Source: Flexithrix dorotheae DSM 6795 (lineage in GTDB: Bacteria > Bacteroidota > Bacteroidia > Cytophagales > Flammeovirgaceae). Taken from it: DNA of 64,000 nucleotides. The stretch spans positions 62,427 to 126,426 of the forward strand of contig NZ_KB903432.1 of assembly GCF_000379765.1 (NCBI RefSeq), written 5' to 3'. Below the pieces are notes generated by a model. It was not told the origin of the DNA, ran no database searches, and saw only the letters and a program-made list of their open reading frames with translations. Positions 8,612 through 16,607 of the stretch are shown here, one piece after another; position 1 is the stretch's first letter; every line of letters begins with the position of its first letter. Both the position numbers and the translations under genes were made by a program.

Positions 8612-8629
8612 TAGTGATATCAATCACTA
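8612..8629. promoter_or_regulatory. Palindromic operator candidate upstream of the RHH gene
   Basis: TAGTGAT (8612-8618), spacer ATCA, ATCACTA (8623-8629). This perfect 7-bp inverted repeat is centred about 27 bases upstream of the RHH protein's start. Symmetric sites of this size suit a dimeric RHH repressor. Confidence 0.4.
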
Positions 8630-8692
8630 AAGGTCAATAAGTACCACTTTTTTAATATTGAGCAATTTCTTCTCATTGTCAATCCATTATGG

Positions 8693-8710
8693 TACATTTA
8701 AATACATTTA
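8693..8710. repeat. Two TACATTTA boxes, 10-bp period
   Basis: TACATTTA at 8693-8700 and 8703-8710, exactly one helical turn apart, lie between parA and the RHH gene. They resemble the TACATTCA boxes in the parA promoter region, which makes them candidate partition-protein binding sites. Confidence 0.45.
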
Positions 8711-8756
8711 AGGTTTCCCAATTACTTTCCTTAGTTAATAATCGAAAATTAAGTAA

Positions 8757-9533
8757 CTACTGAGCTACCAATTGTAATTTTTCTGTTTTCTGAATAAATT
8801 CTTCTTTCAGTTCTTTAAAATACTCGTCATTACTTTTATATATGGTAGACATTTGGTCATCATATTTGGCCACTCTTAATGGAATCATGGCATCCAGCAT
8901 TATCCCTCTGTTTTTGCTCATGGCTTCCACTAAAAACTGATTCTTCTTTTTGTTGGTCTTCTTATTCAGCACACCTAATATGGACATAGACAGCCCATTT
9001 TCCTCCCTTACTTTCTTAATTTTTCCAAGAATTTTAATGAAGTGAGCCGTAGAATCAATATCAAGCTCAGAAGCCACCATTGGGATCATAATGAGTTCAG
9101 TTCGCTGCAGCAGGTTAACAATCCCCTCCTGACGAATATTTCCCGGAACATCAATAAATATATAGTCCACCTTTCCATACCATGCCTTGATATAATCCAT
9201 CACATTTTTAGGATCACACTCAATTACAGTATAGATTTTTTTATCTATAGCTTTTGTTAATGTGTCTTCCATATCCTTTGCACTTTGCCCCTTTAGCTCA
9301 TCATAATTTATCCCCAGATTTCTGGAGAATAAAATCAGCTGTTCTTCAGAAGCCATAATTTGTCTGATTTCCTTCTTCCGCTTTTGTGCAATTGACCGCT
9401 GAAAATCTGCATCGAGAATTAAGATCTTTTTGCCATTCTCATATCTAAGCAAAGTAGATAGCATCACCGTAATAGTAGTTTTTCCTACTCCTCCTTTTTG
9501 GTTTGCCACTGAACAGATTATTGTCTTAGCCAT
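8757..9533 (-). CDS. parA: ParA-family partition ATPase
   Basis: This 258-residue Walker-type ATPase segregates low-copy replicons together with a centromere-binding partner. The deviant Walker A, NQKGGVGKTT (Lys13 and Lys18), begins right after a short first strand. There is therefore no N-terminal HTH domain, as in the small type Ib ParAs. A switch-like ILDADFQRS and the Walker B strand YIFIDVPGN follow. The -7 like TATATTTG on the minus strand at 9579-9586 lies 46 bases upstream of the ATG, between copies of TACATTCA. Location beside an iteron array and a Rep gene supports plasmid or chromid partition over chromosomal Soj function. Confidence 0.92.
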   Translation of the reverse strand: MAKTIICSVANQKGGVGKTTITVMLSTLLRYENGKKILILDADFQRSIAQKRKKEIRQIMASEEQLILFSRNLGINYDELKGQSAKDMEDTLTKAIDKKIYTVIECDPKNVMDYIKAWYGKVDYIFIDVPGNIRQEGIVNLLQRTELIMIPMVASELDIDSTAHFIKILGKIKKVREENGLSMSILGVLNKKTNKKKNQFLVEAMSKNRGIMLDAMIPLRVAKYDDQMSTIYKSNDEYFKELKEEFIQKTEKLQLVAQ

Positions 9534-9552
9534 TTAAATTAATGATTTAACG

Positions 9553-9664
9553 TACATTCATTAGAATTATATAATGTTCAAATATACATACATTCACCTA
9601 TACATCCAAACAATTGATTAAATAACTTAACATACACACAGAAAAACAGCTAAATGTACATTCA
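9553..9664. promoter_or_regulatory. parA promoter with TACATTCA boxes (candidate centromere/operator)
   Basis: TACATTCA occurs exactly at 9553-9560, 9589-9596 and 9657-9664. Near copies are TACATCCA at 9601-9608 and TACACACA at 9633-9640. A minus-strand TATATTTG (-7 type) at 9579-9586 sits between the first two copies, so a protein bound to the boxes would cover the parA promoter. Small ParA systems usually have their centromere and autoregulatory sites in this position. The assignment is inferred from position and repetition. Confidence 0.5.
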
Positions 9665-10328
9665 ACTATATTGCTGCACAGCTGTACAACAGTTATACTG
9701 TATGTATAATAAAATGTTAATTCTAATTAATATTTTATTATATTAATAGACATACAAACTAATGTTATAATGTTATAATGTTATAATGTTATAATGTTAT
9801 AATTAATGTAATTATTTGTTTACCAATTATTTATGGAAAATTAAATAAACAAAAAAAACTGAAATTATTAAACTTAAAAAAATATTAGAATACCAATTTT
9901 ATTGTTTTTAAAAAAAGTCCATTATAAATAGTAACAAAAAAACAAGGAGGTTTATAAGAATTGAAGCATTTAAATTTCCATTATAATGTTAAAAGCACAA
10001 CAACAAGATTGAAAACAACAGGGTTTATGTAGAAAATATTTAGAAATTATTAAAGATAATAATGAATTTATAGTAATTAAGTAAACTCATATTGAACAAA
10101 AAAATGAAGTGAAATAGTTAAAATTTTGCAAACCTATATTAAGTATATTAAACTGATATTTGCTTTATTTTTTAATAACAGACTTAATAATATTGATTGT
10201 AACAGTATTTTTTTTAGAAAAAAATCTGTTCAAGCTAATAAATTCTAATAGTTTTATAATTTATATTAATTATAGGGGGAAAAATTGGTTTGTAAGATTT
10301 TGATAACCAGATTGTTATAAGTGCAAAA
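9665..10328. other. Very AT-rich non-coding stretch (candidate DNA-unwinding region)
   Basis: Roughly 660 bases with almost no G or C and no open frame of note, between the partition boxes and the iterons. It contains the 8-bp tandem repeat at 9763-9802 and many A- and T-runs. AT-rich DNA beside iterons is the usual place for initial duplex opening in iteron replicons. No convincing DnaA box was found by eye. Confidence 0.55.
9763..9802. repeat. TGTTATAA x5 tandem repeat
   Basis: Five perfect head-to-tail copies of the octamer TGTTATAA occupy 9763-9802, inside the AT-rich part of the origin region. Short AT-rich tandem repeats are typical unwinding elements. Phase variation is unlikely, because no promoter or gene overlaps them. 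Confidence 0.85.
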
Positions 10329-10981
10329 AAATCAAAACTACACCCCTTTTTAGTCGTAACTACTCCCTATTATAGTCAGAACTACAACCCTTTTGGGTCA
10401 CAACTACATCCCAAGATAGTCATAAGGTATTCCCTTAGTCATTAGTACATCCCAAAATAGTCAAAACCAAGAGACTAGTCACAACTACATCCCAATTTAG
10501 TCAATAATACACCCTATGAAGTTTTTTTAGTATTTAGTCATAACTACACCCAATAATAGTCAGAACTACATCCTAAATGTTTATTTTGAGTCAGATTAGT
10601 CGGAAATACATCCCTTTTTAGTCATTAATACATCCCTATGTAAATAATGTTAGTGAAAATAGTCACAACTACATCCCAAAATAGTCAGAACTACATCCCT
10701 TTTGGTATTTTGAAGTCATTATAGTCAAAACTACACCCCTTTTTAGTCAGAACTACATCCTAAATGTTTATTATAAGTCAGATTAGTCAAAACTACACCC
10801 CATTTTAGTCATTAGTACATCCATTTGCTATTTTGACAATTTCCAAAATTGAAGCTTTTGGGGTTTCCAGAGATGGAAACCAGGAAATTATTTAGTCATA
10901 ACTACATCCCATTGTAGTCAATACTACATCCTATTGAGTGATTTGTTAGTCATAACTACATCCCATTGTAGTCAATATATT
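10329..10981 (+). repeat. Iteron array: ~23 copies of an 18-bp unit (candidate oriV)
   Basis: The unit TAGTCANAACTACATCCC recurs about 23 times, always in the same orientation. Well-formed copies start at 10351, 10373, 10395, 10417, 10436, 10476, 10498, 10535, 10557, 10597, 10619, 10660, 10682, 10722, 10744, 10784, 10806, 10893, 10915 and 10947. Weak or partial copies start near 10329, 10458 and 10969. Neighbours are mostly 22 bp apart, two helical turns. Such arrays are binding sites for plasmid Rep initiators, and the Rep gene starts 50 bases downstream. The last partial copy abuts a promoter-like TAGTTTTG (10993-11000), which suggests Rep autoregulation. Confidence 0.93.
10824..10892. other. 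Iteron-free gap with two hairpins inside the array
   Basis: The iteron array is interrupted here. The gap carries CAATTT-N3-AAATTG (837-851 of the 10 kb block, i.e. 10837-10851) and the perfect hairpin GGTTTCC-AGAGAT-GGAAACC (10862-10881). It may be a host-factor site or a priming hairpin. The role is speculative. Confidence 0.4.
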
Positions 10982-10992
10982 ATTCTTTTTGA

Positions 10993-11000
10993 TAGTTTTG
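10993..11000 (+). promoter_or_regulatory. Candidate -7 element of rep
   Basis: TAGTTTTG matches the Bacteroidota TAnnTTTG -7 consensus, 32 bases before the rep ATG. Iteron copies 22 and 23 lie just upstream, where the -33 element would be, so Rep binding should repress its own gene. No strong -33 TTTG is visible at ideal spacing. Confidence 0.4.
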
Positions 11001-11031
11001 TTTTGATCAAATTCACTTTTTTTGACTGCAT

Positions 11032-12009
11032 ATGGAAAATCTGGTAATTCATTATCCTAACAAACTGCTTAAAATAGAAACCCGCCAACAATTCAAACAA
11101 CTGTCTTTGTTTGATGAGAATGGGAATCTGAAAAGTGAATTTGCAGAAAATATCAATAAATCGATAGATAAAATTCTGCATTTGAATGAAAAGGATGGAA
11201 AGTATTCTATCGAGTTTCCCAATGATATTGACAAGATTCTGCCTGAAAATATTAAAAGTAAAGTAACTAAGGAACTCACAGCTACAGAAGTGAGAGTACT
11301 GACTGCGGTGGTGGGAATGGTTCAAAAAGCCAAGATGGAAGGCAGCCTAAAGTTTTATGAAGAAATTGAAAGAGCTTACTTTACCTTCAATTTATCGGAT
11401 CTGTATGAATCAGCCGGGGCTAAGAAAAATAGTGGAAAGTATAATCCCAAACAAAAAGAGCAGATCAGAGAGGCCTTACTCAGTTTACACAAAAAGGAAT
11501 TCATTGTTCCTAACAGGTATTATGACAACAAGAAGAAAACCTGGGTTCAGCGAATTTCTATTTTCCCATTGTTACAGATTCATGAGGTAGAGCAATTAGA
11601 GAATTTTGCGAATACCAAGAAAGGGGTGAAGTTTAAAATCACTGTAGCCGATTTTTTTATAGGCTATGAAAAGGAAAAAAGACAAAACTACTTTAATATC
11701 CCTTCGGATTTAAACCAAAGGCTAAGAAGGATCACCAGGGGAAGGCCAAATGCGGGTGTGGAATTATTTTTAAAATACCTCTATCAGGCCGTGCACTGTA
11801 CTAAAAATGATACGATAGAATACAATTACAACAGCCTTGTGGATATTATGCGGTTGGATAAATACATTGCCAATAATAATCACAAGCGAATCAGACCTGC
11901 AATCGAGAAGGCTTTTGATGCCGCCATTAAATTGGGAATCATAAAAACCTGGCTGGAAACTAAAAATAAGTGGGGAAGTGTGAAGTTCGTACTTGAAGTA
12001 AATAAATAG
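11032..12009 (+). CDS. Iteron-binding replication initiator (Rep_3/RepB-like)
   Basis: The protein has 325 residues. It resembles plasmid initiators with two winged-helix domains. The first (about residues 75-190) includes KELTATEVRVLTAVVGMVQ, a YFTFNLSDLYESAGA segment and QIREALLSLHKKEFIV. The second (about 205-325) includes YFNIPSDLNQRLRRITRGRPNAGVELFLKYLYQ and a C-terminal RIRPAIEKAFDAAIKLGIIKTW. This is the layout of RepE, pi and RepA proteins. The iteron array ends 50 bases upstream, which strongly supports the assignment. It is convergent with the 5-alpha-reductase-like gene, with only 21 bases between. Rep assignment is good; the exact subfamily is uncertain. Confidence 0.85.
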   Translation: MENLVIHYPNKLLKIETRQQFKQLSLFDENGNLKSEFAENINKSIDKILHLNEKDGKYSIEFPNDIDKILPENIKSKVTKELTATEVRVLTAVVGMVQKAKMEGSLKFYEEIERAYFTFNLSDLYESAGAKKNSGKYNPKQKEQIREALLSLHKKEFIVPNRYYDNKKKTWVQRISIFPLLQIHEVEQLENFANTKKGVKFKITVADFFIGYEKEKRQNYFNIPSDLNQRLRRITRGRPNAGVELFLKYLYQAVHCTKNDTIEYNYNSLVDIMRLDKYIANNNHKRIRPAIEKAFDAAIKLGIIKTWLETKNKWGSVKFVLEVNK

Positions 12010-12030
12010 AGTGGGGGAGAAGATCATAGA

Positions 12031-12783
12031 TCAGAAAATATAGGGAATCAGTATTTTTCTGTTTGTGGGGTAGTCCGCGAAATTTTCTCTATACCATTTA
12101 TGATTTTGAATAGCTCTTGGCAGCAAGTTGCCCATAGTAAAAATAAAAAATGCCAAACCGGCTGGTGACCAGGTTAAAATTGCCCAACCGCCCCATTCCA
12201 GAATTTCTCCAAAATAGTGAGGGTTAGATATTTTAGAGAAAAGTCCCCCATAAGGAATCTTGTAATCCTTTTCCTGATTTGTCCTCAAATTTTTAAGAAT
12301 ATTATCGGATTGCTTATTGATGAAATATCCCAAAATGAAAATAAAAAGGCCGGCTAAAAAATTGGGGCTATAAAGCCATGAAACCGGATAAGTTTTGTTA
12401 AGGAAAACATCATATCCATTAATAAAGCCATTGATATAATTAAAGGTGAGGGCGAAAAGTACCAATAGAAAGGGAAAATCTTTGTTTTTGCCCCTCATTT
12501 GAAATGGATAGATAAAGGTTCGGTGGAAATAATGACTTTGCCAGATAATCAAAAAGATAATTAAAACCGGATTTTCCCAACCTTTTCCAAGAAGGAAAAA
12601 TGCAGAAATGATTAAAAAGGCTGGAAACTCCATAATTAACCAGGCAAATTTGGCTTTTAACCCAATTCCCCAACCCGGCCTGATAAACTTTCCATAAGGT
12701 GCGGAAATCATCATTAAACTTCCGAATGCAATGACTGCAAATGCCAATTCAACAAAAAGTAGATTTTGAAACAGGGAATGCAT
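12031..12783 (-). CDS. Steroid 5-alpha-reductase-like membrane enzyme
   Basis: This 250-residue integral membrane protein has about six hydrophobic segments. The C-terminal third carries the family signature: YGGLFSKISNPHYFGEILEW, then a membrane span, then PRAIQNHKWYRENF and PTNRKILIPYIF. The order and residues recall the C-terminus of eukaryotic SRD5A-type 3-oxo-5-alpha-steroid 4-dehydrogenases (NADPH-binding region). Related methyltransferases of the isoprenylcysteine type share the fold but not this exact ending. The bacterial substrate is unknown and may be a sterol, bile acid, hopanoid or polyprenol enone. It ends 21 bases from the rep stop codon and precedes no obvious partner. The DUF5009 gene lies 36 bases upstream in the same direction, so the two may be cotranscribed. 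Confidence 0.82.
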   Translation of the reverse strand: MHSLFQNLLFVELAFAVIAFGSLMMISAPYGKFIRPGWGIGLKAKFAWLIMEFPAFLIISAFFLLGKGWENPVLIIFLIIWQSHYFHRTFIYPFQMRGKNKDFPFLLVLFALTFNYINGFINGYDVFLNKTYPVSWLYSPNFLAGLFIFILGYFINKQSDNILKNLRTNQEKDYKIPYGGLFSKISNPHYFGEILEWGGWAILTWSPAGLAFFIFTMGNLLPRAIQNHKWYRENFADYPTNRKILIPYIF

Positions 12784-12819
12784 TGTTAAAAAAGTTTATC
12801 ATGGGTTTAGTCGGGGAAA

Positions 12820-13938
12820 TTAAATTTTAAAGAATATTTTCCTGGTAAAAAGCCAGTAACATAAATACCATTCAATTGCCAGGGTAGAAAAGGCTGTGAG
12901 TAATTTTTGGATACTTTCACCTGCTCCTAAAAATTGTAAAAATCCTCCAGTGAAAATTTCCACAAATCCATTGAGCCATTGGTGCCCGGCTGTTTCGCAG
13001 AACATGTAAATGAAAATAGAGTTCATGCCAACTATGCTAAAAATCCAGACAAATTTTTTCCAGCCTTTGATGTCAATCAGCCAATAGCACAAAGCCAGGG
13101 CAACAAGGCACCAACCCCCTGAGGCCAAAACAAAAGAAGATGTACATATTCGCTTAATAATAGGAGTGAAGCCGGAAAAATCGAGGAAATAACCCAATAT
13201 AAGGGCAGCAATACCAAATAGAACCAGGGTTTTTATTTTTTGGCCGGGAATTTTATCGGATTGTAAAACTTTTCCTGCCAAAACTCCCCAAATGGTATGG
13301 GCCGCAGTAGGAATACAATTGATGGCGACCCATCCTCCGGAATTGATTTTACCCATTAAAACCATATCCATAAAAGAACCAAAATTTTCTCCCTTTACAA
13401 AAGGCTGATCAAATCCTTCAATACCTGAGAACCTATACAATAACTCGGTAAGAATAATTAGTCCAATGGAGATCAGCAGCTGAATTTTAATGGGTAATTC
13501 AATGATAAGGTAGGCAATGAGAATAGTTACTGAAAGTTGTGTAAGTACGTTCCATAGTTCCCATACTAAAGCCTGTTTATAGCCGCAGTGCAAAATAACC
13601 CCAAAGAAGAAAAGGATGATACATCTTTTAACAATATGAGTAGTGATTTTCTTTCGTTTTGCAGGATATTTGGTTCTTTTAGAGACGGAAAAGACCATGG
13701 CCACTCCAACAATAAACATGAAAAAAGGCTGGATTAAATCCCAAAAACGAAGGCCATTCCAGGCATGATGATGAAATTGTTCGCCAAGGTGAAAAATTAG
13801 AGAGTTTTCGGGGGCTATTTCTGTCCAGTAATTGTAAAGCCGGGTACTTTCCCCTACTAATAAAAACATGGTTAAACCCCTGAAAAAATCAAGGGATAGA
13901 AGTCGTTTGTTTGTTGTTGTATCCATTATATTAAGCAC
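12820..13938 (-). CDS. DUF5009 / HGSNAT-like membrane acyltransferase homologue
   Basis: This 372-residue polytopic protein has about ten membrane segments. The opening RLLSLDFFRGLTMFLLVGES and the following RFWDLIQPFFMFIVGVAM are characteristic of the DUF5009 / heparan-alpha-glucosaminide N-acetyltransferase group. In this group a membrane His transfers acetyl groups to sugars across the membrane. The HLGEQFHHHAWNG segment supplies candidate histidines. An alternative start lies at the MDTTT codon four residues in. It sits upstream of the 5-alpha-reductase-like gene on the same strand. The likely role is acetylation of an exported glycan or cell-wall sugar, but the substrate is not visible. 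Confidence 0.78.
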   Translation of the reverse strand: MLNIMDTTTNKRLLSLDFFRGLTMFLLVGESTRLYNYWTEIAPENSLIFHLGEQFHHHAWNGLRFWDLIQPFFMFIVGVAMVFSVSKRTKYPAKRKKITTHIVKRCIILFFFGVILHCGYKQALVWELWNVLTQLSVTILIAYLIIELPIKIQLLISIGLIILTELLYRFSGIEGFDQPFVKGENFGSFMDMVLMGKINSGGWVAINCIPTAAHTIWGVLAGKVLQSDKIPGQKIKTLVLFGIAALILGYFLDFSGFTPIIKRICTSSFVLASGGWCLVALALCYWLIDIKGWKKFVWIFSIVGMNSIFIYMFCETAGHQWLNGFVEIFTGGFLQFLGAGESIQKLLTAFSTLAIEWYLCYWLFTRKIFFKI

Positions 13939-14254
13939 TTTTCTGCTGTACCAGCCAATATAATGAGAAATATCCTAAAATAAATTTTCTAATCACAAAA
14001 AGAGATTTTACAATGTGTACAATGGGTTTTTGCTGAAAAATTATGGACCAGGTTGCCAGGAAATTCTAATTCTAGCTAGAGAAAGAGAAAATAAATAGTT
14101 TTTTATTAAAAGGAAAATAGGTACTTAACTGCATTTTTTAAGCATAAAAAAGCATCAGAAAATGATTTTTCAAATTTTTTAATTAATTAGCGGAAGATAC
14201 TGTTTTGCAAATAATTTCAATTCCAAGTTTTCAATTTTTTCAACTTAAACCCAA
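13939..14254. other. Intergenic stretch, divergent promoters only
   Basis: This 316-base AT-rich gap lies between the leftward DUF5009 gene and a rightward lipoprotein gene. No repeat, RNA gene or open frame of interest was seen. It presumably holds both promoters. Confidence 0.4.
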
Positions 14255-14965
14255 ATGATGAAATACTTAAACCTGAAAATTTTACCACTAATATTTATGG
14301 TAATTTTGTTTTGTAGTTGCTCAAAAGATGATGGTGGTCTTGCCGTAAAATTTGAAGCAACTATTGACAGTTTGATGATTGCGAATAGTTCACTTCAGTC
14401 AGATCTTGCAGAAAAGGAGGGGCTAATTGCCAGCAACCAAAACAAACTAGATAGTCTTGCGGCTTATTACCATTCCCAAATAGAAGCTATGGAGGACAAA
14501 AAAGCTTTGACTCCAACCGAAAAAAAATTTTCCCAGCTGGTATTTCAAATAAACAATGCGATTTCCAGGGTTCAGGATTCAAAAAAAACGGATGAAATAT
14601 TATCATTTTTCAATGATCAATATACTACCAATATTGTAGAGATTTCTATTTCCAATGAAGTAAATGTAAAAAGAGGAGCAACCAAGACTTTTCCCGAACA
14701 GCTTCAGTTTTTTATAGATAATTCCCATTTAATCACCCTGAAAACCAAGTTAAAAAAGATATTAAAAGTGGAAGTTCGAAATGATGAATTGGGTGTATTG
14801 CTTTATTTAAACGAAACTAATGCAGTAAAGGCCAATGGGGATAAATTGAGATATGAATCTCTTGTCCAAATTGTGGCTAAAAATTTCAATGGCGTATGGA
14901 AAATTGGCAATTATTCTTCCATCATGCTTACCGATGTGGGGGAATTGCCAAAATTAGAGAATTAA
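14255..14965 (+). CDS. Coiled-coil lipoprotein, unknown function
   Basis: The protein has 236 residues. The lipobox LFCSC at about residues 19-23 marks an envelope lipoprotein. Residues ~30-80 form a likely coiled coil (FEATIDSLMIANSSLQSDLAEKEG and on). The C-terminal ~140 residues are mixed alpha/beta with a VEVRNDELGVLLYLNETNAV segment and end in NYSSIMLTDVGELPKLEN. I do not recognise the family. A strong terminator follows at 14972-15017, so it is a single-gene transcription unit. Neighbours give no functional hint. Confidence 0.72.
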   Translation: MMKYLNLKILPLIFMVILFCSCSKDDGGLAVKFEATIDSLMIANSSLQSDLAEKEGLIASNQNKLDSLAAYYHSQIEAMEDKKALTPTEKKFSQLVFQINNAISRVQDSKKTDEILSFFNDQYTTNIVEISISNEVNVKRGATKTFPEQLQFFIDNSHLITLKTKLKKILKVEVRNDELGVLLYLNETNAVKANGDKLRYESLVQIVAKNFNGVWKIGNYSSIMLTDVGELPKLEN

Positions 14966-14971
14966 ACTGGA

Positions 14972-15017
14972 AAAATTTGGGGTGATTGAATCAAGATTCT
15001 ACACCCCAAATTTTTTT
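14972..15017 (+). terminator. Strong intrinsic terminator
   Basis: AAATTTGGGGTG (14973-14984) pairs with CACCCCAAATTT (15002-15013) and runs into a T-tract. It ends the coiled-coil lipoprotein gene and sits just before the enolase-superfamily gene. Confidence 0.85.
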
Positions 15018-15060
15018 ATATCTTTCAAAATAAACCATTTCAGGTAAAACTAAATTGAAA

Positions 15061-16467
15061 ATGAAAAAGACAAATAACAGAAGAAACTTCATTAAAAAAG
15101 CAGGAACAATTGCCGGTGCTTCTCTTACAGGCTTTCCTAACCTTTCCTTTTCTACTATGAATACAAATACAGTCAAAAAATCGATAAAAATAGCCAAGGT
15201 AGGATCTGAGTTCGAAAGAGAGCCATTAATCCGGCCATATGGTTTTAAAGGTGGCTTAATCACTAAAGTATGGCAGGTGGTGAATTACCTGGAATCTGAT
15301 TCGGGCATTCACAAAATTGGACTGGGTACACAAAGTGTGTTGTGGTCCGATTCAAGGGTTTTTGCCAAATATACCGAAAATGGTGGCAATGCCCTGATGT
15401 ATGCCATGACTGAATATGCTTTACAGTTGATTAAGGGGCAATCCTTCACCTCACCTGTTGAATTGTTGGACAGCATTTTGGATGAGGTTTATGCATATGG
15501 GAAAAAAATTACAGGAGTTTCCGAATTGTATAAAACATTTGCCCTCAATTCACTGGTAGGAGTGGATAATGCAGCATGGTTGCTTTATGCTGCTGAAAAT
15601 AACATCACCAATTTTGATGACATGATTCCCGAGGATTTTCGGCCTGCTCTTTCTCATAAACATGAAAAAGTAGCCAGTATTCCTTCCTTTGGATATGCTG
15701 CTACTATGGATGAATTGAAAGACATGGCTGAAAAGGGGTATTTTATTATGAAAATTAAATTGGGCCATCCTGGAAGTCAGGCTGAAATGCTTGAAAAGGA
15801 TATGGAATTCCTCACCAATATTCATAAAACCATAGGGCATTATGAAACTCCAATTACCAAATCGGGGAAAATGCCCTATTATTTTGACCCAAATGGCCGG
15901 TATGAAAAGAAAGAAACCTTTTTGAAACTCCTGGATCATGCTAAAAAACTGGGAATGTTTGAGCAGATTGCGGTGATTGAGGAGCCATTTCCCAATGAAA
16001 ATGAGGATAGGGTAGACGATATGGGAATTATCGTAGCAGCTGACGAAAGTGCCCATACTGAGGAAGATGCCAAAATCAGGATAGAGCAAGGGTATGGGGC
16101 AATTGTTTTAAAGGCCATCGCTAAAACCCTGAGTATGACTATGAAAATTGCCCAGTTGGCTCATGAAAATAATGTTAGGTGCTTTTGTGCAGATTTAACA
16201 GTAAATCCTATTTTACTGGATTGGAACAAAAATGTGGCAGCCAGACTGGCTCCACTTGGAGTTATGGATATTGGCCTACAGGAAGCCAATGGACATCAGA
16301 ATTACACAAATTGGGACAAAATGAAGACTTACAGCCCGGCTAATGGGAAGTCTTGGACAATCGCCAAAGATGGTGTATTTCCCACCGGGAAAGAATTCTA
16401 TAAGCAAAGCGGGGGAATTTTTATGCCTTCTCCGCATTATGAGGAAATGTTTAAATTGAATCGATAG
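15061..16467 (+). CDS. Tat-exported enolase-superfamily enzyme (MR/MLE type)
   Basis: The protein has 468 residues from ATG 15061. An in-frame TTG at 15055 would add two residues and is less likely. The N-terminus NNRRNFIKKAG plus an Ala/Gly-rich stretch is a twin-arginine signal, so the enzyme should fold in the cytoplasm and be exported. The barrel domain shows the KxK catalytic-type motif (YFIMKIKLGHPG), a VIEEPF glutamate and an AADES motif. This fits mandelate racemase/muconate lactonising relatives, which abstract a proton alpha to a carboxylate. Substrate unknown; sugar acids or dipeptides are possible. It is a lone gene between two terminators. Confidence 0.82.
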   Translation: MKKTNNRRNFIKKAGTIAGASLTGFPNLSFSTMNTNTVKKSIKIAKVGSEFEREPLIRPYGFKGGLITKVWQVVNYLESDSGIHKIGLGTQSVLWSDSRVFAKYTENGGNALMYAMTEYALQLIKGQSFTSPVELLDSILDEVYAYGKKITGVSELYKTFALNSLVGVDNAAWLLYAAENNITNFDDMIPEDFRPALSHKHEKVASIPSFGYAATMDELKDMAEKGYFIMKIKLGHPGSQAEMLEKDMEFLTNIHKTIGHYETPITKSGKMPYYFDPNGRYEKKETFLKLLDHAKKLGMFEQIAVIEEPFPNENEDRVDDMGIIVAADESAHTEEDAKIRIEQGYGAIVLKAIAKTLSMTMKIAQLAHENNVRCFCADLTVNPILLDWNKNVAARLAPLGVMDIGLQEANGHQNYTNWDKMKTYSPANGKSWTIAKDGVFPTGKEFYKQSGGIFMPSPHYEEMFKLNR

Positions 16468-16489
16468 GTTTTCAAAAAAAATCAAATAT

Positions 16490-16532
16490 GAAAGTAAAAT
16501 GTAGAAGTTTCTAACTTCTGTATTTTACTTTC
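16490..16532. terminator. Long bidirectional hairpin
   Basis: The 18-base arm at 16490-16507 pairs with 16515-16532 with two imperfect positions, around a short loop. It lies between convergent genes (the enolase-family gene and the leftward barrel gene) and can stop transcription from both sides. Confidence 0.6.
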
Positions 16533-16607
16533 ACTTTTACGGAGCTTTCTGGTTACAAATGACTTTTTTGCACTCACTGTAGGGATAAATAAAAATAACA
16601 CCCAGTA

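Noticed and set aside
10329-10981. Iteron array considered as a CRISPR array
   Set aside because: Units are 18 bp with mostly 4-bp gaps (22-bp period), the gaps are not unique spacers, no cas genes are near, and a Rep gene follows.
10972-11325. Minus-strand frame across the rep start and last iterons
   Set aside because: It is antisense to Rep and low in complexity. It is a shadow of the AT-rich coding region.
15550-16089. Long minus-strand frame inside the enolase-superfamily gene
   Set aside because: Antisense to a gene with Tat signal and catalytic motifs. The translation looks like random hydrophobic sequence.
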